Assembly (NCBI GenBank): GCA_034401795.1
Contig: CM067370.1
Location: 57,953,295 to 58,017,294 of the forward strand
Source: Chaetoderma sp. LZ-2023a
Lineage: Eukaryota > Mollusca > Caudofoveata > Chaetodermatida > Chaetodermatidae
DNA: 64,000 nucleotides
Direction: 5' to 3'
The translations under genes and the position numbers were made by a program. Within the stretch, counting starts at the first letter, position 1. Every line of letters starts with the position of its first letter. The notes below the pieces were generated by a model that saw nothing but the letters and a program-made list of their open reading frames with translations, was not told the origin of the DNA and searched no databases. Shown here piece by piece: positions 36,101 to 51,100 of the stretch.

Positions 36101-39100
36101 CTTTTCTGGTTTGGCATTTAAGATTTTTAGAGCATTCCTGGTCTTGTTTGCGTTTGGACCTTTTTTACTTTTCCCATTCAGGGTTTTTTTCAGCGAGCAA
36201 GACGCTTAAGATTTTGAGTGACCCCTTTCTGAGTGACCTTGGATGATGTTGTTGTCATTAGAATGCTAAGAAGTATGGAGTTCATGACACAATAATGAAC
36301 AAACCTTGAACATAGGACATAGGGTAACATGTGGGAACTGCGAATGGGCACCATTCCAGCCACACTGTTTGCGTGACTTTTCCCAGAAGTCCATCAGCTG
36401 TTCCTGTAATGCTCCCACAGGACACAAATACAGGATGTACTCTCTAGGTGAGTCAGCATCGAGTAAGGCATCATTCACATGTGAGAGAAGCCTAAATATA
36501 ATCGACAGAACAAAAGCAAGAATTAATACAAGTTTAGTCTTAATGATATGCAATTTATTTATGACAAACACACTAACAAAGCTAATTCATTGGCTGCACA
36601 TTAATAGTTAGGAGATTTTAGGCCATCCTTAAAAGAATTTTTGGTTTTCCTCTGACAACCCTGGTGGTTGGAGTAGGGTAGGTAGGGAAATTATGTTTTT
36701 CACCTGCTGAAATATAACATTTCAAAATTGAATTTAAAGAACAGAATTTGAAGTTTTTACTTGAACTTGACACAGAATCTATAAAGCAAGCAGATTCTAA
36801 AGGTTATATGAGCCCATTTTGATGAAAGGAGTTAATTCAATCTGACCCAATGAACTTACATCAGAAAATAAACATAATGCTTCACAGGAAATTAAAAAAA
36901 AGATTCAGAGTTGGCAGGGTTTTTTATGGTTGGTCGGGAGAGGACAACCAAACTATTATTTAAGGATGGCCTTATTTCCATTTTCAGTCAATGGTGTCCA
37001 AAATAAATATCAAAATAAAACAGATCTGATCAGTCCGTCACATTTATTTCACTATGTAACAGTAACCGGAGGCAATGCAACAAGTTTAAAATCATTTACA
37101 TAATCTTACTCTATAATAGGCCGTGGCCCATGTGCCATATCAATGCATGTATTGCTCATGCTATCTTTATTATTCCCCGTTTTTGTTCTATGTTTTATGG
37201 TAATAAATGCTGGTGTATCCACAAATTATTGCTATTTCTGTGAAATATAAAATGTCAACCATTTTGACAGATAGACTACATTTAGCAGCGATTTCATTTT
37301 TCAAATCTGAAAATCCTGTATGTCTCAACTCTTGTACCTATCAACCCACCACCATAAGAAGGGAATACAGCTCTCAGAGGTTGTGTATTTTTTCTCATAT
37401 CGTCGGCATATCATGACAAAACTACACAATTCTGGGAAATCTCTAACTAACCTGGCTCTTGTAATCGCTTAGACAAAATATTATGATCCAAAATATTCAT
37501 TTGAAATTGTGAGAACAATGGGCTAAAATTAGATGATATTAGCAAAAGAAGATATATATTTGATACATTTTAGATGATATTAGCAAAAGAAGATATATAT
37601 TTGATACATTTTCAACACCCACACAAATGTGACCTTTCAATCGTAACATCTGTTCAATACTGGACATGTGACACAAGATGCATGTATGGCAAACTACCAA
37701 AATGTGAAACCTTCCTTTCTGGGTCAATATCAAATTCCCTGATTTTCCCTGATTTCTGGTGTTTTTTCTAAATTCTCTGAGTTTCCCATGACTGGAAAAT
37801 GGACTCATTTTCAAGGTTTTCCGTGATTTCCAGTGGCTGGGAACCACAATATTTCAGCTTTCAAGGTGAAATGTGACATATTCACACCTTCGCGGTAGAC
37901 CTCTATAATCAGACCGATGTCAAAATATGGAGGAGGGGGGAGGGAAACCAATCAGACAGACAGATTTACTGGAAACGCAGATCTAGGGCATGTTCAACTG
38001 GTGAACTGTAGACAACTGTAGCTGAGTATTTGCCATCCCAAAATAGTACATTCGACTGTACAATCCTATCCACAGATAACTAAATTTGGCTTTAGACCCA
38101 TTTTCATCTTAGACAATCAGATTTGAGCTTTGGTATTTCCCCTTTGCAAATGTCCGTTTTACTACAAAAATTTATTAACTGGCTGAATAAAACGGCGAGA
38201 GCGGCATAAAATAAGTTTATGCTTGGTTTATATTTCACGCAGAACTTTGAGATCCATTTAATCTATGCTACAGTTGCTACTGGCTATCAGTAATGTAGAT
38301 GATCCATTTGTGGCATGAGCCAGGGTTTTCATGAGGGTTGAGTTTTCATGGCAAGTTCTATTAGTATATTACACATTAAAAAAACTACCTTATCCTAAAG
38401 CCCCATCGCCTAGATGATATATTGCAGTATTTTCCTAGATATCATTATCATCTTCGAAAAGGCAATATCGCCTAGCCCTAGTAAAAAGAATACATTCTAT
38501 ATATCCCAATGGCCACACGCCTTGAGCACCTGGCTGATGAGGGACTGCAAATAAGTTCATGTTCAATGGATGAATACAGGGTTGGCACTTTCTTATGAAG
38601 GGCGGTTTTTTTCCAATTTCATCCATCCCAGAAGAAATAGTTTCTTCCACTAGTTTTTTCAAGAAGAAACTCAAATATTTTTCAAATCCTTAAAAGTTGT
38701 GTACACTTTGTATTTAGAGCACTCAAAGTGTCCATATATAGATATCAATCCTATTTAGTGTAATATACAGTGCATATCGGCATAATATGAGTGTAATTAA
38801 CTCTTTAACACACAACTTTGTTCAAGAAAATTTCAATTTTCTGATAGAAAATGTCGATCTGCAGACTGAAAATGTATCACTGGAATGACCGGCTCACTCA
38901 CTGCAAAACTGGTAAAAATAATGACTAACCAGAAATGTTGTTGCAATGAAGCTGGACTTTACGATTTTGCAATGAACTACATGTATGAAGCTTGACTTCA
39001 AACATAAAATGACTATAAAAGGCTTAGCAATACCCTTATCAACAAGAGGCCCAAGGGCGTGTAATTCTCACCCCATTTACATTTAAATACCGGTAGACAT

Positions 39101-42100
39101 GATGGATAATTTAAAAAAAATCAAACATGCCCACCAAAGAAATTGACCAATCAAAATTCTCATTTGATATGTTGAAGCCTGCCATTCCACCCAAGTTTCA
39201 TTGAAATTGGGCCCCTAATTAAGGCGTAGTTTTGAATGGTTTTGGAAAATTAAAAAAATCCAAATTCCCACCAAAAAAATCCGACCAAGCAAAATTCTGA
39301 GTTCTAGAGCCTAGCATTATAGAATCCTTCCAGCCAAATTTGGATAAAATCCACAATGGAGGAGATGCATTTTGACAATTTCCGGTACATTTTTCATAAA
39401 TTTGACACTAAAAAAAAAATCAACCCATTAGAATTCTGAACAGATGTTCTGGAGCCTACCATAATAGGGTCTGAAATCTGTCAAGCGGTTAATAATAAGA
39501 GTAGTGTTTCGACAATTTCCAGTAGTCTAAGATTTTCACCAAAAAAAATTGAACAATCAAAATTGTGTATACAAGTTCTGAAGCCTAGACCCATAGGATC
39601 CTTCCAGCTAAAGTAAGCTGAATAGAGACAATGGTTTTCCGTTTCAACATTTGCCATTTTCTGTTGCACAATATTGCTGATTTCGTTTCATGTTTGCTTA
39701 ACAAATTTACACAATCGAAGCTGTATATACACTTAATATAGTCAATAAAACAGTCAAATCTGTGCTGTGCATTGTGTTATTAGTATGTCCAGATAGGTAG
39801 TATAAAGTTAGGGGGGGGGGGGAGATATGGCTGGCAGTCAGTGCACAATCAGGTGGGTACGTAGCTTTGTAAGGTATATCGTTATACCATAATAAATCAT
39901 AAATTTGACTATGAGCAAAGGTCAGGATAACTTTGTAAGCACAATAGGGACTGGCTAAGGGCCAGCACACTCTTTAAATTGTATTGATACATTTATTTTT
40001 TAGTGAATGGCACATAATTTGGTATATTTTGACACACTTTTACACGTTATGGTGTTTCATTCATATTTTGCATCGATTTGGATGCTTTTATTAAAAAGAT
40101 AGGTGTTTATATGACCAATGAGTATCATATATATATTTCATTTGTAGCTAATCTTATTTTTCATTCATCCGTAGATTATTTTTCTTAATATGGGCAATTT
40201 ACTGAAAGCACATCCGCGTTATGAAAGCCTATACATTTGACACTAGTACCACAAATACCATCATTATGATATGTATTATATGACTAGAGTTAATGTTCTT
40301 TGTTCTTTTTCATGCTTCTGACTATCTCCATAGATGAAAAACCAGAATTTGTCACACAGAATCAAGATTGAAGGTGTGGTCCAGCCATAGCTTGACACAC
40401 CGAAATGTCACCCAAAGATATGTAGTCTCCGTTGTACCATGCTCTGTGACTAAGCAAAGCAGATAGATGCAAATGCTTTCTAGTCATACATTTGTACACC
40501 CTGTCTGGTCTCAATATACACCCAAAACGTATTCCACCTATTATTACAATGACAGGATGGTCCAGCTAAATGGAAAATGTAGTTTCTGTGGTAGCATGTA
40601 GTCTCCATAGTGGCTGTCATAGCTCATACCATATCACAACTCATTCTATAAAAATTAGGAATATTGTGGATTAAACAAGAGGCCCGAGGGCCTGTCACGC
40701 TCACCTGGACCAGTCAATTGAAGCATTTGCATTTAAATATACATGATTCTTTACATTAAACAAGATGGAAAAAAATGTCATGGGAAAAATCTGCCAATCA
40801 AAATTCTGAATGGAAATTCTTGCGCCTATGATCATAGGATCATTTTAGCCAAGTTTGGTTGAAATTGCTCAAAGTATTAAGGAGAAGATGCAATTTGACA
40901 ATTTCAGGTAAATTTGTCATGAAATCTAATATTTTCACCAAAGTATTAAAGGAGGACGCAATTTAACAATTTCAGGTAAATTTGTCATGAAATCTAATAT
41001 TTTCACTCAAAAAATTGATCAATCAAAATTCTGAATAGACGTTCTAGAGCCTACCACCATAGAATCCATCTGGTCCAATTTGCTTGAAATAAATCTAGCA
41101 TCTAAGGAGGAGTAGCTTTTTACCATTTCCAGGTAGATTTTCTATACAAGAGGCCCCCATGGGCCTGTGGCACTCACCTGGACCATTAGCATTTGAACCG
41201 TTTGCATTTAAATAGACAATTTAATTTTTGGAAAATCCAAGATGCCCACCAAGAAAATTGACCAATCAAAATTCTCATGTGATTTCCTGAAGCATATCAT
41301 CATAGGGTCGTTCCACCCAAATGTGTTCGATATCAGGCTGTAGTAGTAGTGGTAGCGATTTAAAGGCCTCTGGGAAACTTTTGGAAAGTCCAAGGTGGCT
41401 GCCGAAGAAAATGACCAATCAAAACACTCATTAGAAGTCAACAACCTTTACCACTCTGATGTCAAAAAGTAAAATTTTCAAATTAAATTAAAGGAGGAAC
41501 TGGTGTACATTTTTTCAACAAATTTGGTGGAAGATGGTGCTGTCGTAGACACCAACATTGTCCACCAAAATTGTTGAAAAATGTACACCAGTTTCTCTGC
41601 TATTGACACAGTAAAAGATAGAATACTGGCATCAGAGTTGTAAGGGTTAAGCCGATCACTATAGGATCATTCCACCCAGCCACTGATTAGCATTGAAAAG
41701 TATTTCTGGAAAATTCAAAATGGCCGCTAGAAAAATTGACCAAGCAAAATTCTGCATACAAGTTCAGAAGCCCACACTATAGTGTCCTTTCAGGCAAATT
41801 AGGTTGAAATCTGCCAAGCAGTTAATGAGGAGAGATGTTCTAGCTCCTACCTCCATAGGATCCTTCTAGCCAAATTTGGGTGAAATCTGTGAATAATCGA
41901 GGAGGATACATTTTGACCATTTACTGTAATTTTTTTCATAAAATCCATGTTTTCACCACAAAAATTGACCAATCCCAAAAATCTAAATATACTTTCTAGA
42001 GCAGTTCCACTATATGATCGTTCCAGGAAAATTGTGTTGAAATCTGTCAAGAAGCCAAGGACGAGAGGCATTTTGACACTTCCGGGTAAATTTTTTACAA

Positions 42101-45100
42101 AATCTAAGATTTTAACCCAAAAAATTGACCAATCAAAAATTTGATCTAGATCTAGAATCTACACCGACAGACCGCTTCAAGCCAAATTTGATTGAAATCT
42201 CTCAAGAAGCTAAGATGCATTTGTAAATTTTTATAAAATCTAAGATTGTCACCCAAAAAATTGACCAATCAAAAATCTGAATATAAGTTCTAGAGCCTAC
42301 CACCATATGATCCCTCCAGGAAAATTTAGTTGAAATCTGTCAAGAAGCTAAGGAGGAGTTGCATTTTGACACGTTCCGGTAAATCTTTTACAAAATCTAA
42401 GATTTTCACTAAAGGGGGTCTGTTGGGGGTAGGGTTGGGTGATTTTTCGATATTATCATCAATATCGCGATATACCGAATACCGGTACCGAAATCGTCAT
42501 AATTACGAAAAATCGTAAATATCGTCAACACCGACAGGACGATATTGCACTTTTAACTGTGAGCATAATATAAATAACTAAGTTAGAAATGTCATACTCT
42601 TACCTCTATTCGGTCCAGTAATAGTCTTTAAGTAATAATCTAGTCTTTGTCTAAGGTAATAAAAACTTAATAAACTCCAAAATAATCTGTGTTCATTTAA
42701 TTCATGGTTTGTTTGCGCTAATAAAATGATTTAAAGTACAAAATAATCCTTTGTTGTTAACTTTTCATAATTGCATAAATAGACGACGCCATGTTTTTTC
42801 TTGCCTCATTCTGAGTATTAGTCAGTGGGGAATACCATTTGCACTACCCACATTTCATTCTGATGACGTCATTACTACAGGTCAAGCTATTTATCCATTA
42901 GTCATTGATCTGCATGGTTAAACATTCTTCTGACCGTAAAAGATTTAAACTTTAAAACTTTTGAGGTCGATAGGAAACCACACACACTTAATCCCTTATC
43001 AATACCACAGCTTGGAACGGTGGGTGAGGGGGCAGTTAATCTCTTGCTTTACCGTTATACGATTTTATGTTACTTTATACAATATATTTAGCATTTTTAA
43101 ATGAATCAGATCAAAATTCATTCCACATATAACATTACGGATTTATTCTAAGTGAGAAACGTCCTTAAAATAAAGAATTTAGGCCTAATTATTTCCAGTT
43201 TTCTATCAGTTGTGGCAGGCTTGGCTGCAGAGTTAACTGGGTTAATTTCACACATCCCGGCTACGCCTTGAGATCAATGGATAAACCCGCTAAGTAGTGA
43301 GCGAATTTGAATAGGTCTACAATGGGGCAAATTAGTATTTAATATCACAGACCAAATAGAATCTGATATAATTGTTTCCAGTCTTCACGCTCGTTCTCGT
43401 TCAAAATCATGCAGTGTTATTTTATTAATTTGCATCGTCTATGCTAGCAGCGGCCGTGATAACAGCTGTCGGAATTGTGCAGTGTGAATTCTGATTGGCT
43501 CAAGTATGATACGGCGGCCAATCAGATTTCGTTCTGCAGAATTCCTTTCTGCGAGATGAAGTTAATGCGTATTCCTTGCTCAATCTTTTGACAGTTGTCG
43601 TGAGGTAAAGCGTGAGGTAAAGATAACATATAATACAACACAAGAACAGAAGAAAATCCTTTATTTTTCTTATTTGTGATGGGATAGTTGCATTACATTC
43701 GTTGCTTTAAACTGTATATTGAAGGGTGTCAAAGTGTGGAATTTCGTGTATTAAATATGCGGAAATGGTAATCATGGCGATCTTAATTTACGGTTTCAAT
43801 GCAACAAATTTAATGAAAATAACTTGCAGACACCACCAATTTGAAATACATGTTATTCTATGTTTACACCCTAACTCCACACCTCACCCAAATGACGATA
43901 TATCGTGATACTGCGGTATTTTAATGAGATACCGATATCGTCATACCTTGAGCAATATCGCCCAACCCTAGTTGGGGGTTGTTATTACACCACAAAAATG
44001 TCTATACCGTTCAATCACTACTTGCTAAACCCGTAGATTTGGTTAGTGCCCCACTTAAAACCCTTGGTGGGTGGAGATTTGAGAATCATTAAACAAGGAT
44101 AAAAATTAAACAACTCATAACCAAATGTTAATAAATTAACATAATAGTGCATCCATAACAAATCACACAGTGATTATCAAACAAGGAAAATTGTCAACTC
44201 AATGAAATAAACAAAACAAGAGAATATTCTCACCATATCTGACAGACATACAGACTAACGAAATTGGTGAGATGTGCTTGGTAAATGGTCCTTGGCTTGT
44301 TTTGTTAAAATCGTTATATTTCTAAAAAAAGGAGGCCGCTGGGCTCTGATCCTTTAAATAGAAAGAGGAAAAGTTGATTCAGATTTCCAACCTGTGACTT
44401 GCATGACGTCATCCAATGATGAGCCGGCGAAAAGAGTGAAGGAGGTAGCCATACTATGAAGGTCGAAAGCCTTGACATGGGCTAAATTGATCTCACCTGG
44501 GGAGGCAATCTCATAGCATAATTTTATGGTCTCACAGATCCATCTGCCAACTGTGGCCTTAGAAACTGGTCTAGCCACCTCCTCCGCATACGGAACCCAT
44601 AATGTAAATGTGCCCTTGCACCCCGCACTAATATGGGCAACACATATACCAAATTTGGTTGAAATTCCATCCAACGGTTTAGTCAGGTGCATTAAAATCA
44701 ATTTTTTGCATGCGCGCGCGCACGCGCGCGCACACACACACACACGGGTTGCACGACATAATCCCCACTTTTCTTTAAAAGAAGTGCGGATGATTAGGAA
44801 ATCCATCAAAGAAATACAATTTGTGCACTTGACAAACTATATTACAGCTTTATGACAGAGTATTCTCGGTTAATTCTGATTGCGACGTCAGCCTACACAC
44901 ATGTGACATAATTGATTATGATGTCACTGACAAGTCACATTGCCGAGCCCTGTACCCTAATAGGGACAGGTAGATCTAGGTCAATATATCATTATATAGC
45001 AATAGTCATCTTCATCGTAAGTATTCTCTCCAAGGAAAATTCTGAAAACAGCATGATTTGAAAGCAGTATAACTTTTTATCAAGTTGCTACATGTACCAA

Positions 45101-48100
45101 AATATTCAGCAGACTTGTTCAAATTACCCTCTTTCAAACTAGATTGCTTAGAAAAAGGTTCATTCATCAACAAGATGCCATGCATACCAGCAAAACATAG
45201 CACTGGATTTAAGATTTCAGTACATTCCAGGCCGTACATAACTGCTGAATTACAGGACAATACAGGCTAAATTATTACTTACCAATCACAGGCTAACTGT
45301 ACACCTCTATCACCAGTAGCTGTCACAGCCTTCTCTCTGAAACAGGAAATAACAACAGCTTTAGTGAGACTCAACATACACCTGAAAACATATATACATG
45401 TTTGAAGAATGATAGATGGAAATAGACTTTGTGAATTTTAGGTCTCATGGGGAGATGAGGAAAAAGATGACCTTTAACCTTTTCACCGATAACTTCCCCA
45501 TATCTCACTCTCCGGACAAACAAAAATTAAAGCTGTTGAATATTCTTAAATTAATATTCATGTCTGGAAACTATTGCTGCCTTAGGCATTATTAGGCAGC
45601 AATGACTTCCAGTCATAATAATCTCAAAATATACAGAATATGCTATAAATCTTAAAGAATCTACTTTTTCAGGGATATGTCGTTGAAAGGGTTACATGCA
45701 GGGCCCTCTCTTATAAAGATTTTTAAGTCAGGTAATTGGCTTAGCAGATAGCTAAAATCATCAAAGCCGCACAGAGCCAAAACTGCCAATGACCACCCTG
45801 ACCCCAAAAACTACTACTATTTTCAATGTCTGTAACAGTTTAATAAGTAATGCTATTTAGCTTTGCTGCTTTTTTCGTGCATTGAAAGAAAATGGTAAAA
45901 CTATAAAGGAAATAAACCAGAGTTACCAGCTTTTGTGAGGGGTAAGATAAGATTAAGAATATAGTGGCAGTGCCTATTTTCATATTAGTGTTTGCGTTTG
46001 CTTCTTATAGTCAATGGCTATTTTCATATTATTTTATTTGGATCACCACAGAATCATATATGGATGCTGAAAAAGCATTTGATGTGGTCTGGTATGATGC
46101 CCTAATGGTCAAGTTGTTCAAGTTTGGAGTTCCACTATCTATGTGGACTATTCTTGATGAGTGGCATAACGGTCTTTCGGCTCGAGCAAATGGAGGTCAT
46201 CATTTCTCCAAACTATTCTCAATTCAACAAAGAACAGGACAATGGAGACCTTTCTCAACTCTGAACTACAAGATTTTCAACAACCAGTAACCGCAGAAGT
46301 ACATCGGAGAGCCCTGATGTTTTCCCGGAACATCATCTGCGACCAGACATGAAGGGAATTTGAGCTGACATTGCGCCAACTCTCACTCAAGATGTCAGAT
46401 GCCAACAGCTGGTTTTCTTAGATAGCGAGAATCTTGTGGAAATAGCACTCATGAATTAACCGCTGCGCCTCCATCAAAGAACCAATTGAAGAACCGGGTA
46501 AATTCTGATATTCAAAGCTTCTGGATAGGAAGCCTATAGCAAGAAGCTCAGAATATGAGGTCGTTGCGATACATGTTATGAGACCAATTCATTATGAATA
46601 GAGCATTACCAGTCTGGTTGACTTCCGCCTCATCCCTCCATGAGGCAAAGAAAGCCATATGCAATGCTAGAGCATTAACAGGTACGCTGCGTCTCCAAAC
46701 CTCATACAGAAACCCTAATCAGTACGCTCAGGACACAACATGCTTACTCTTCCTGATTCACTGTCAGCTATTACATGATGCACGCATCCAATATTATGAT
46801 CGGCTACATGACATTCTGGCGAAGCCATCATGAATGAAGTGAACGTATATATGTATGTATGTGTAATGAGGAAAAATCAAAACAAAATGAGACAGGGAAC
46901 CAGGCAAATTCATATACCATGCGACTGAGAAAGCTTCGTTCCTGGTCACAAGTTTTTTTTAGTTCCGGTTTCGGCTTATGATATACCATAGCTTTTGTGG
47001 GTTCTTCATGGACCCAGTTGCATTATGGGATATGGTTCTTCATTATACATACATGTTCCCCATAGTTGTTTAGGGCAACCTACTGCGCATTTTCAATGTC
47101 AAAAATATTGTTATCACGAAATAGCATCTAGGCTACATTTACTTCAGAATGTAAACAAGAATTTTAGTGACGCTCAACATACGCCCGCAGGCATACTTGT
47201 TTGAGGAATGCTAAATGTGAACAGTATGTCTTTGATAACTCTTTGAGAAAGAGGGGGGGGGGGGGAGAGGGAGGGGCAACTTCTATTAGGTACACATTTG
47301 GAATTCACGGTAAATGCATCACTAAAAATCTTGAGTCTTCACAGCTGGATCAATCATTACAATTACAAGACAATTGTTATGAATTTTAATCTTTCAAGGG
47401 AGATAACTCTGATGAACATGGGCGGATTTTGCCAAAATGGAATTATGACACTTCGTCTATCCCTAAAACATCTGCTGAAAAAAGATTGTGAGTGTAAGTT
47501 CAAAACTCTTTGAGATCTGCATCGGGCAACACAATTTTTAAGAATTTTAGCTTTTCAAGGGAGATAACACTGGGGAATATGGGCAGATTTTGCCGAAACA
47601 AAATCATGACACTTCGTCTATCCCTAACACATCTGGTGAAACAAGAACTGTGAGTGTAGGTTCAAAACTCTTCGAGAAATGGCTCGGACAAGAACATTTT
47701 GAAGAATTTTAGCTTTTCAAGGGTGATAACTCTGGCGAATATAGGCAGATTTTGTTGAAACGAAATCATGACACTTCGTCTATCCCTAACACATCTGCTG
47801 AAAAAGAATTGTTAGAAAAGTTGCAAAACTCTTAAAGATCTGGTCCGGACAGGAAATCAGACAGATGGACGCACAGATGGCAAGATGCACGGATGGACGG
47901 CGAGCGCCATCACATAATATGCCCACACTGTCTGCGTATAAATTTGTTTTAATATTATGTCAAAGCACACCAGGTAAAATCTATATGTATTCTTATTTAA
48001 GTATATGTAACTGCAAGCATAAGGTATCGTTCATGGTCTCGTATTATTTTTCACACCCAGACACCCACCCATGACCGTGGAAAGTCGTGGTTGTTAATTT

Positions 48101-51100
48101 TGTATGTATTTAGCGCGATGACATGAAATTTAAGGCCTGGTACCATGTCTTTCGCACGTGGATGGAATGAGCACTCACATGTTTACTCATAGACAGGCAT
48201 TAATTCCCCTTTTTTGCTGCTTATGTCTTGATAAACGTGATTTGAAAATTCTAGCGGACGATATTTCTTTATGACATCATTGTTCATCATCGTCATCATT
48301 TTACAAAAATATGGACATGGAAGCAGAGACCTATCTACCGATAATTGAAATCGCTATAGAGCATGTTCTTGCCAATACACAAGCTACTCCAAGATCAGTC
48401 CACTCTAGAGATATTGGAAGAGTTGCAGTATGACTTTGTGATGGGCTGGTATACATATAACTGTTCAGTCAAATTCAAATGTTCTTTCTTTGAAGCAGAT
48501 ATATCTAGTTTTCTAAGATCGAATAATTCAACTGTTGTTGCTTCGTCTTGTTAGCCGGCAGTGAATTTCAATGTGGCACCATTCTATTATTAGTGAAAAA
48601 GTGCTTGCGAATATCTCTGTTGCTGTGTTTTATGTTGAGTTTGAACCTATGACCTCTGGTCTGTGTAATACTGGATGAAATCAAAATTTAGATCTGGAAG
48701 GTAATGGCCGACTATGTAGATTAAGATTTAATGGTTAGGATGAGTTGCAGCGACCCTGCCATCTGTTACTGGGTACCATTAAATGCCATTTTAATATCAA
48801 TATACAGTATATTGTTATTAAGATGTTCTTTAATGACTTTCTGTATATTTCTTATGTATCAGAATAATTAACATTATTTATTACTTCCCAAAAAAGTAGT
48901 CTCCGATTAAATAATTGTCACCTTCTATACATGTAGGTCATATGTTACAGTAAAATTAGTTATTTATTAGCTGCCTTGGTCTTTTTTGGTACATTGTATG
49001 GAAAACAAAAAAACCCACTCACCTGAAGTTATTGGCCACAGGCACATCCGGAAAAAAATGAGATGACCACTGGAAAAAACTTACCAATCAAATTTCTGTT
49101 AAGGTTTAGCCAAGTTTCATTAAAATCGGCCCAGTGGTTAATAAGTGGACTTTTTTTGATTTTCTCACAAATTTACAGAAAATACAAGATGTCAGTCAAA
49201 AATGCTAAATGTTGATTGATTCATGGTGGACACATTTTTTGACATATCAACTTTCCATGGAAATTTCATCCCTAATCATAACTGCCAAATTTCGCCACGA
49301 TCTGTTCAGCGTTTCTGCGGAAGAAGTTGTTTTGTCGAAAACTAGGTCATCCAAGATGGCTGCCAAACTATTTGCCAAAACAAACTTGGTTCAGCTCTAC
49401 CCCTAAATCATATTTGATAAGTTTTGAATCTATGCCTCAAACGGTTCTGGAGAAGTAATTTTCGGAAAAACTAGGTCATCCAAGATGGCCACCGAACTAT
49501 TTCACCAATCAAATTCCATTGAACAAACTTAGTACAGCTCTCTCCCTAGATCATATTTCATGAGTTTTGAATGGATGCTCCAAGCGGTTTCAGAAGATTT
49601 TTAAAAGATATTTTTAAAAAGCGACCAAAATCCAAGATGGCTGCTGGCTAATTGGCTGATTGGTTCCTTTTTACCAAACTTGGAATCTCTATGCCCTAAT
49701 TTTTGTTCCTGCCAAATATAATTGAAATCGGCCCCGTGGTTCTCGAGAAGCCATTAAAAATTTCCCATTGCTTTAGTATGGGAGTTTTGGGCAGGAAAAT
49801 GATCCAAGATGGTCGCCAAACCGTTTATCCAACAGTTTCAAAAATGGCACATATGAAATCGCAATACCCAAAAACGGTCTCAAAATCCATCAAATAAAAA
49901 AATTCAATATGGCCGTGAAACACACTACACTTTGATTGGCCCACGGCGGCCATGTTTTTTGATGGATCAATTCCCTTGAACAAACTTTAATGGCGCTTAG
50001 TCCATAATCATATCTCCCAAATTTCAGCCCAATCCCCTCAGTAGTTCTGAAAAAGTTGTTTCCGGGAAAACTAGGTCATCCAAGATGGCCTCCGAAGCAT
50101 TTGGCCAATCGAGCTATCTTGAACAAACTTGGTTCAGCTCTTGGCCTAGTTGATATTTCATGAGTTCTGAATCGATCCCCCCCCCCCCCCTCAAGCAGTT
50201 TCGGAGAAGATTTTTAGACGTTTCCTAAAATCAGCCAAAATCCAAGATGGCCACCAGCCAAATGGCTTCGTCTGCACAAACTTGGATCTCTATGCCCTAA
50301 GGATGCTTCCTGACATATATAATTGAATTAGGCCCAGTGGTTCTCGAGAAGACACTTTAAATTTCCCATTGCTTTAGTATGGGAGTATTGGGTGGGAAAA
50401 CAATCCAAGATGGCCACCAAACAGGTTATCCAGCAGTTTCGAAAGTGGCAAATTTGAACTCAGCATACCCACAAACATATATAAAACTAATTTCGGCTTC
50501 AAAATCCATCAAATAAAAGAATCCAAAATGGTCGCCAAACACACTACATTTTGATTCGTCCAGTGCGGCCATGTTTTGGGTCTGGAGAAGTCGTTTTTGG
50601 GAAAACTAGATCATCCAAGATGGCCACCAAACTATTTGGCCAATCAAGTTTTCTTCAGCATCTTTGGTTCAGCTCTTGCACTAAATGATATTTCATGAGT
50701 TTTGAATCGATCCCCCAAGCAGTTTCGGAGGTTTTTAAAGATGTTTCCTAAAATCGGCTAAAATCCAAGATGGTCGTCGGCCAGATTTGCCGATCGGCTT
50801 CGTTTGAACAAACTTGGATCCTGATGCCCTAAGGACGCATCCTGCCAAATATAATTGAAATCGGCCCAGTGGTTCTCGAGAAGTCGCCTAAAGAAAAAGT
50901 TGACAGACAACGGACGGACGGACGCCACGGCATAAGCTCACTTGGCCATTCTGGCCAGGTGAGCTAATAATATATTGACATCCTTATTATTTCAATTATA
51001 GATGTGGCGAAAACTTTTAATCTGATGAATTATAGATAAATCACTCATCACTCCGTTACCGGTCACAAAATGTCACTCCGTTACTATCATTGTTCCACCA

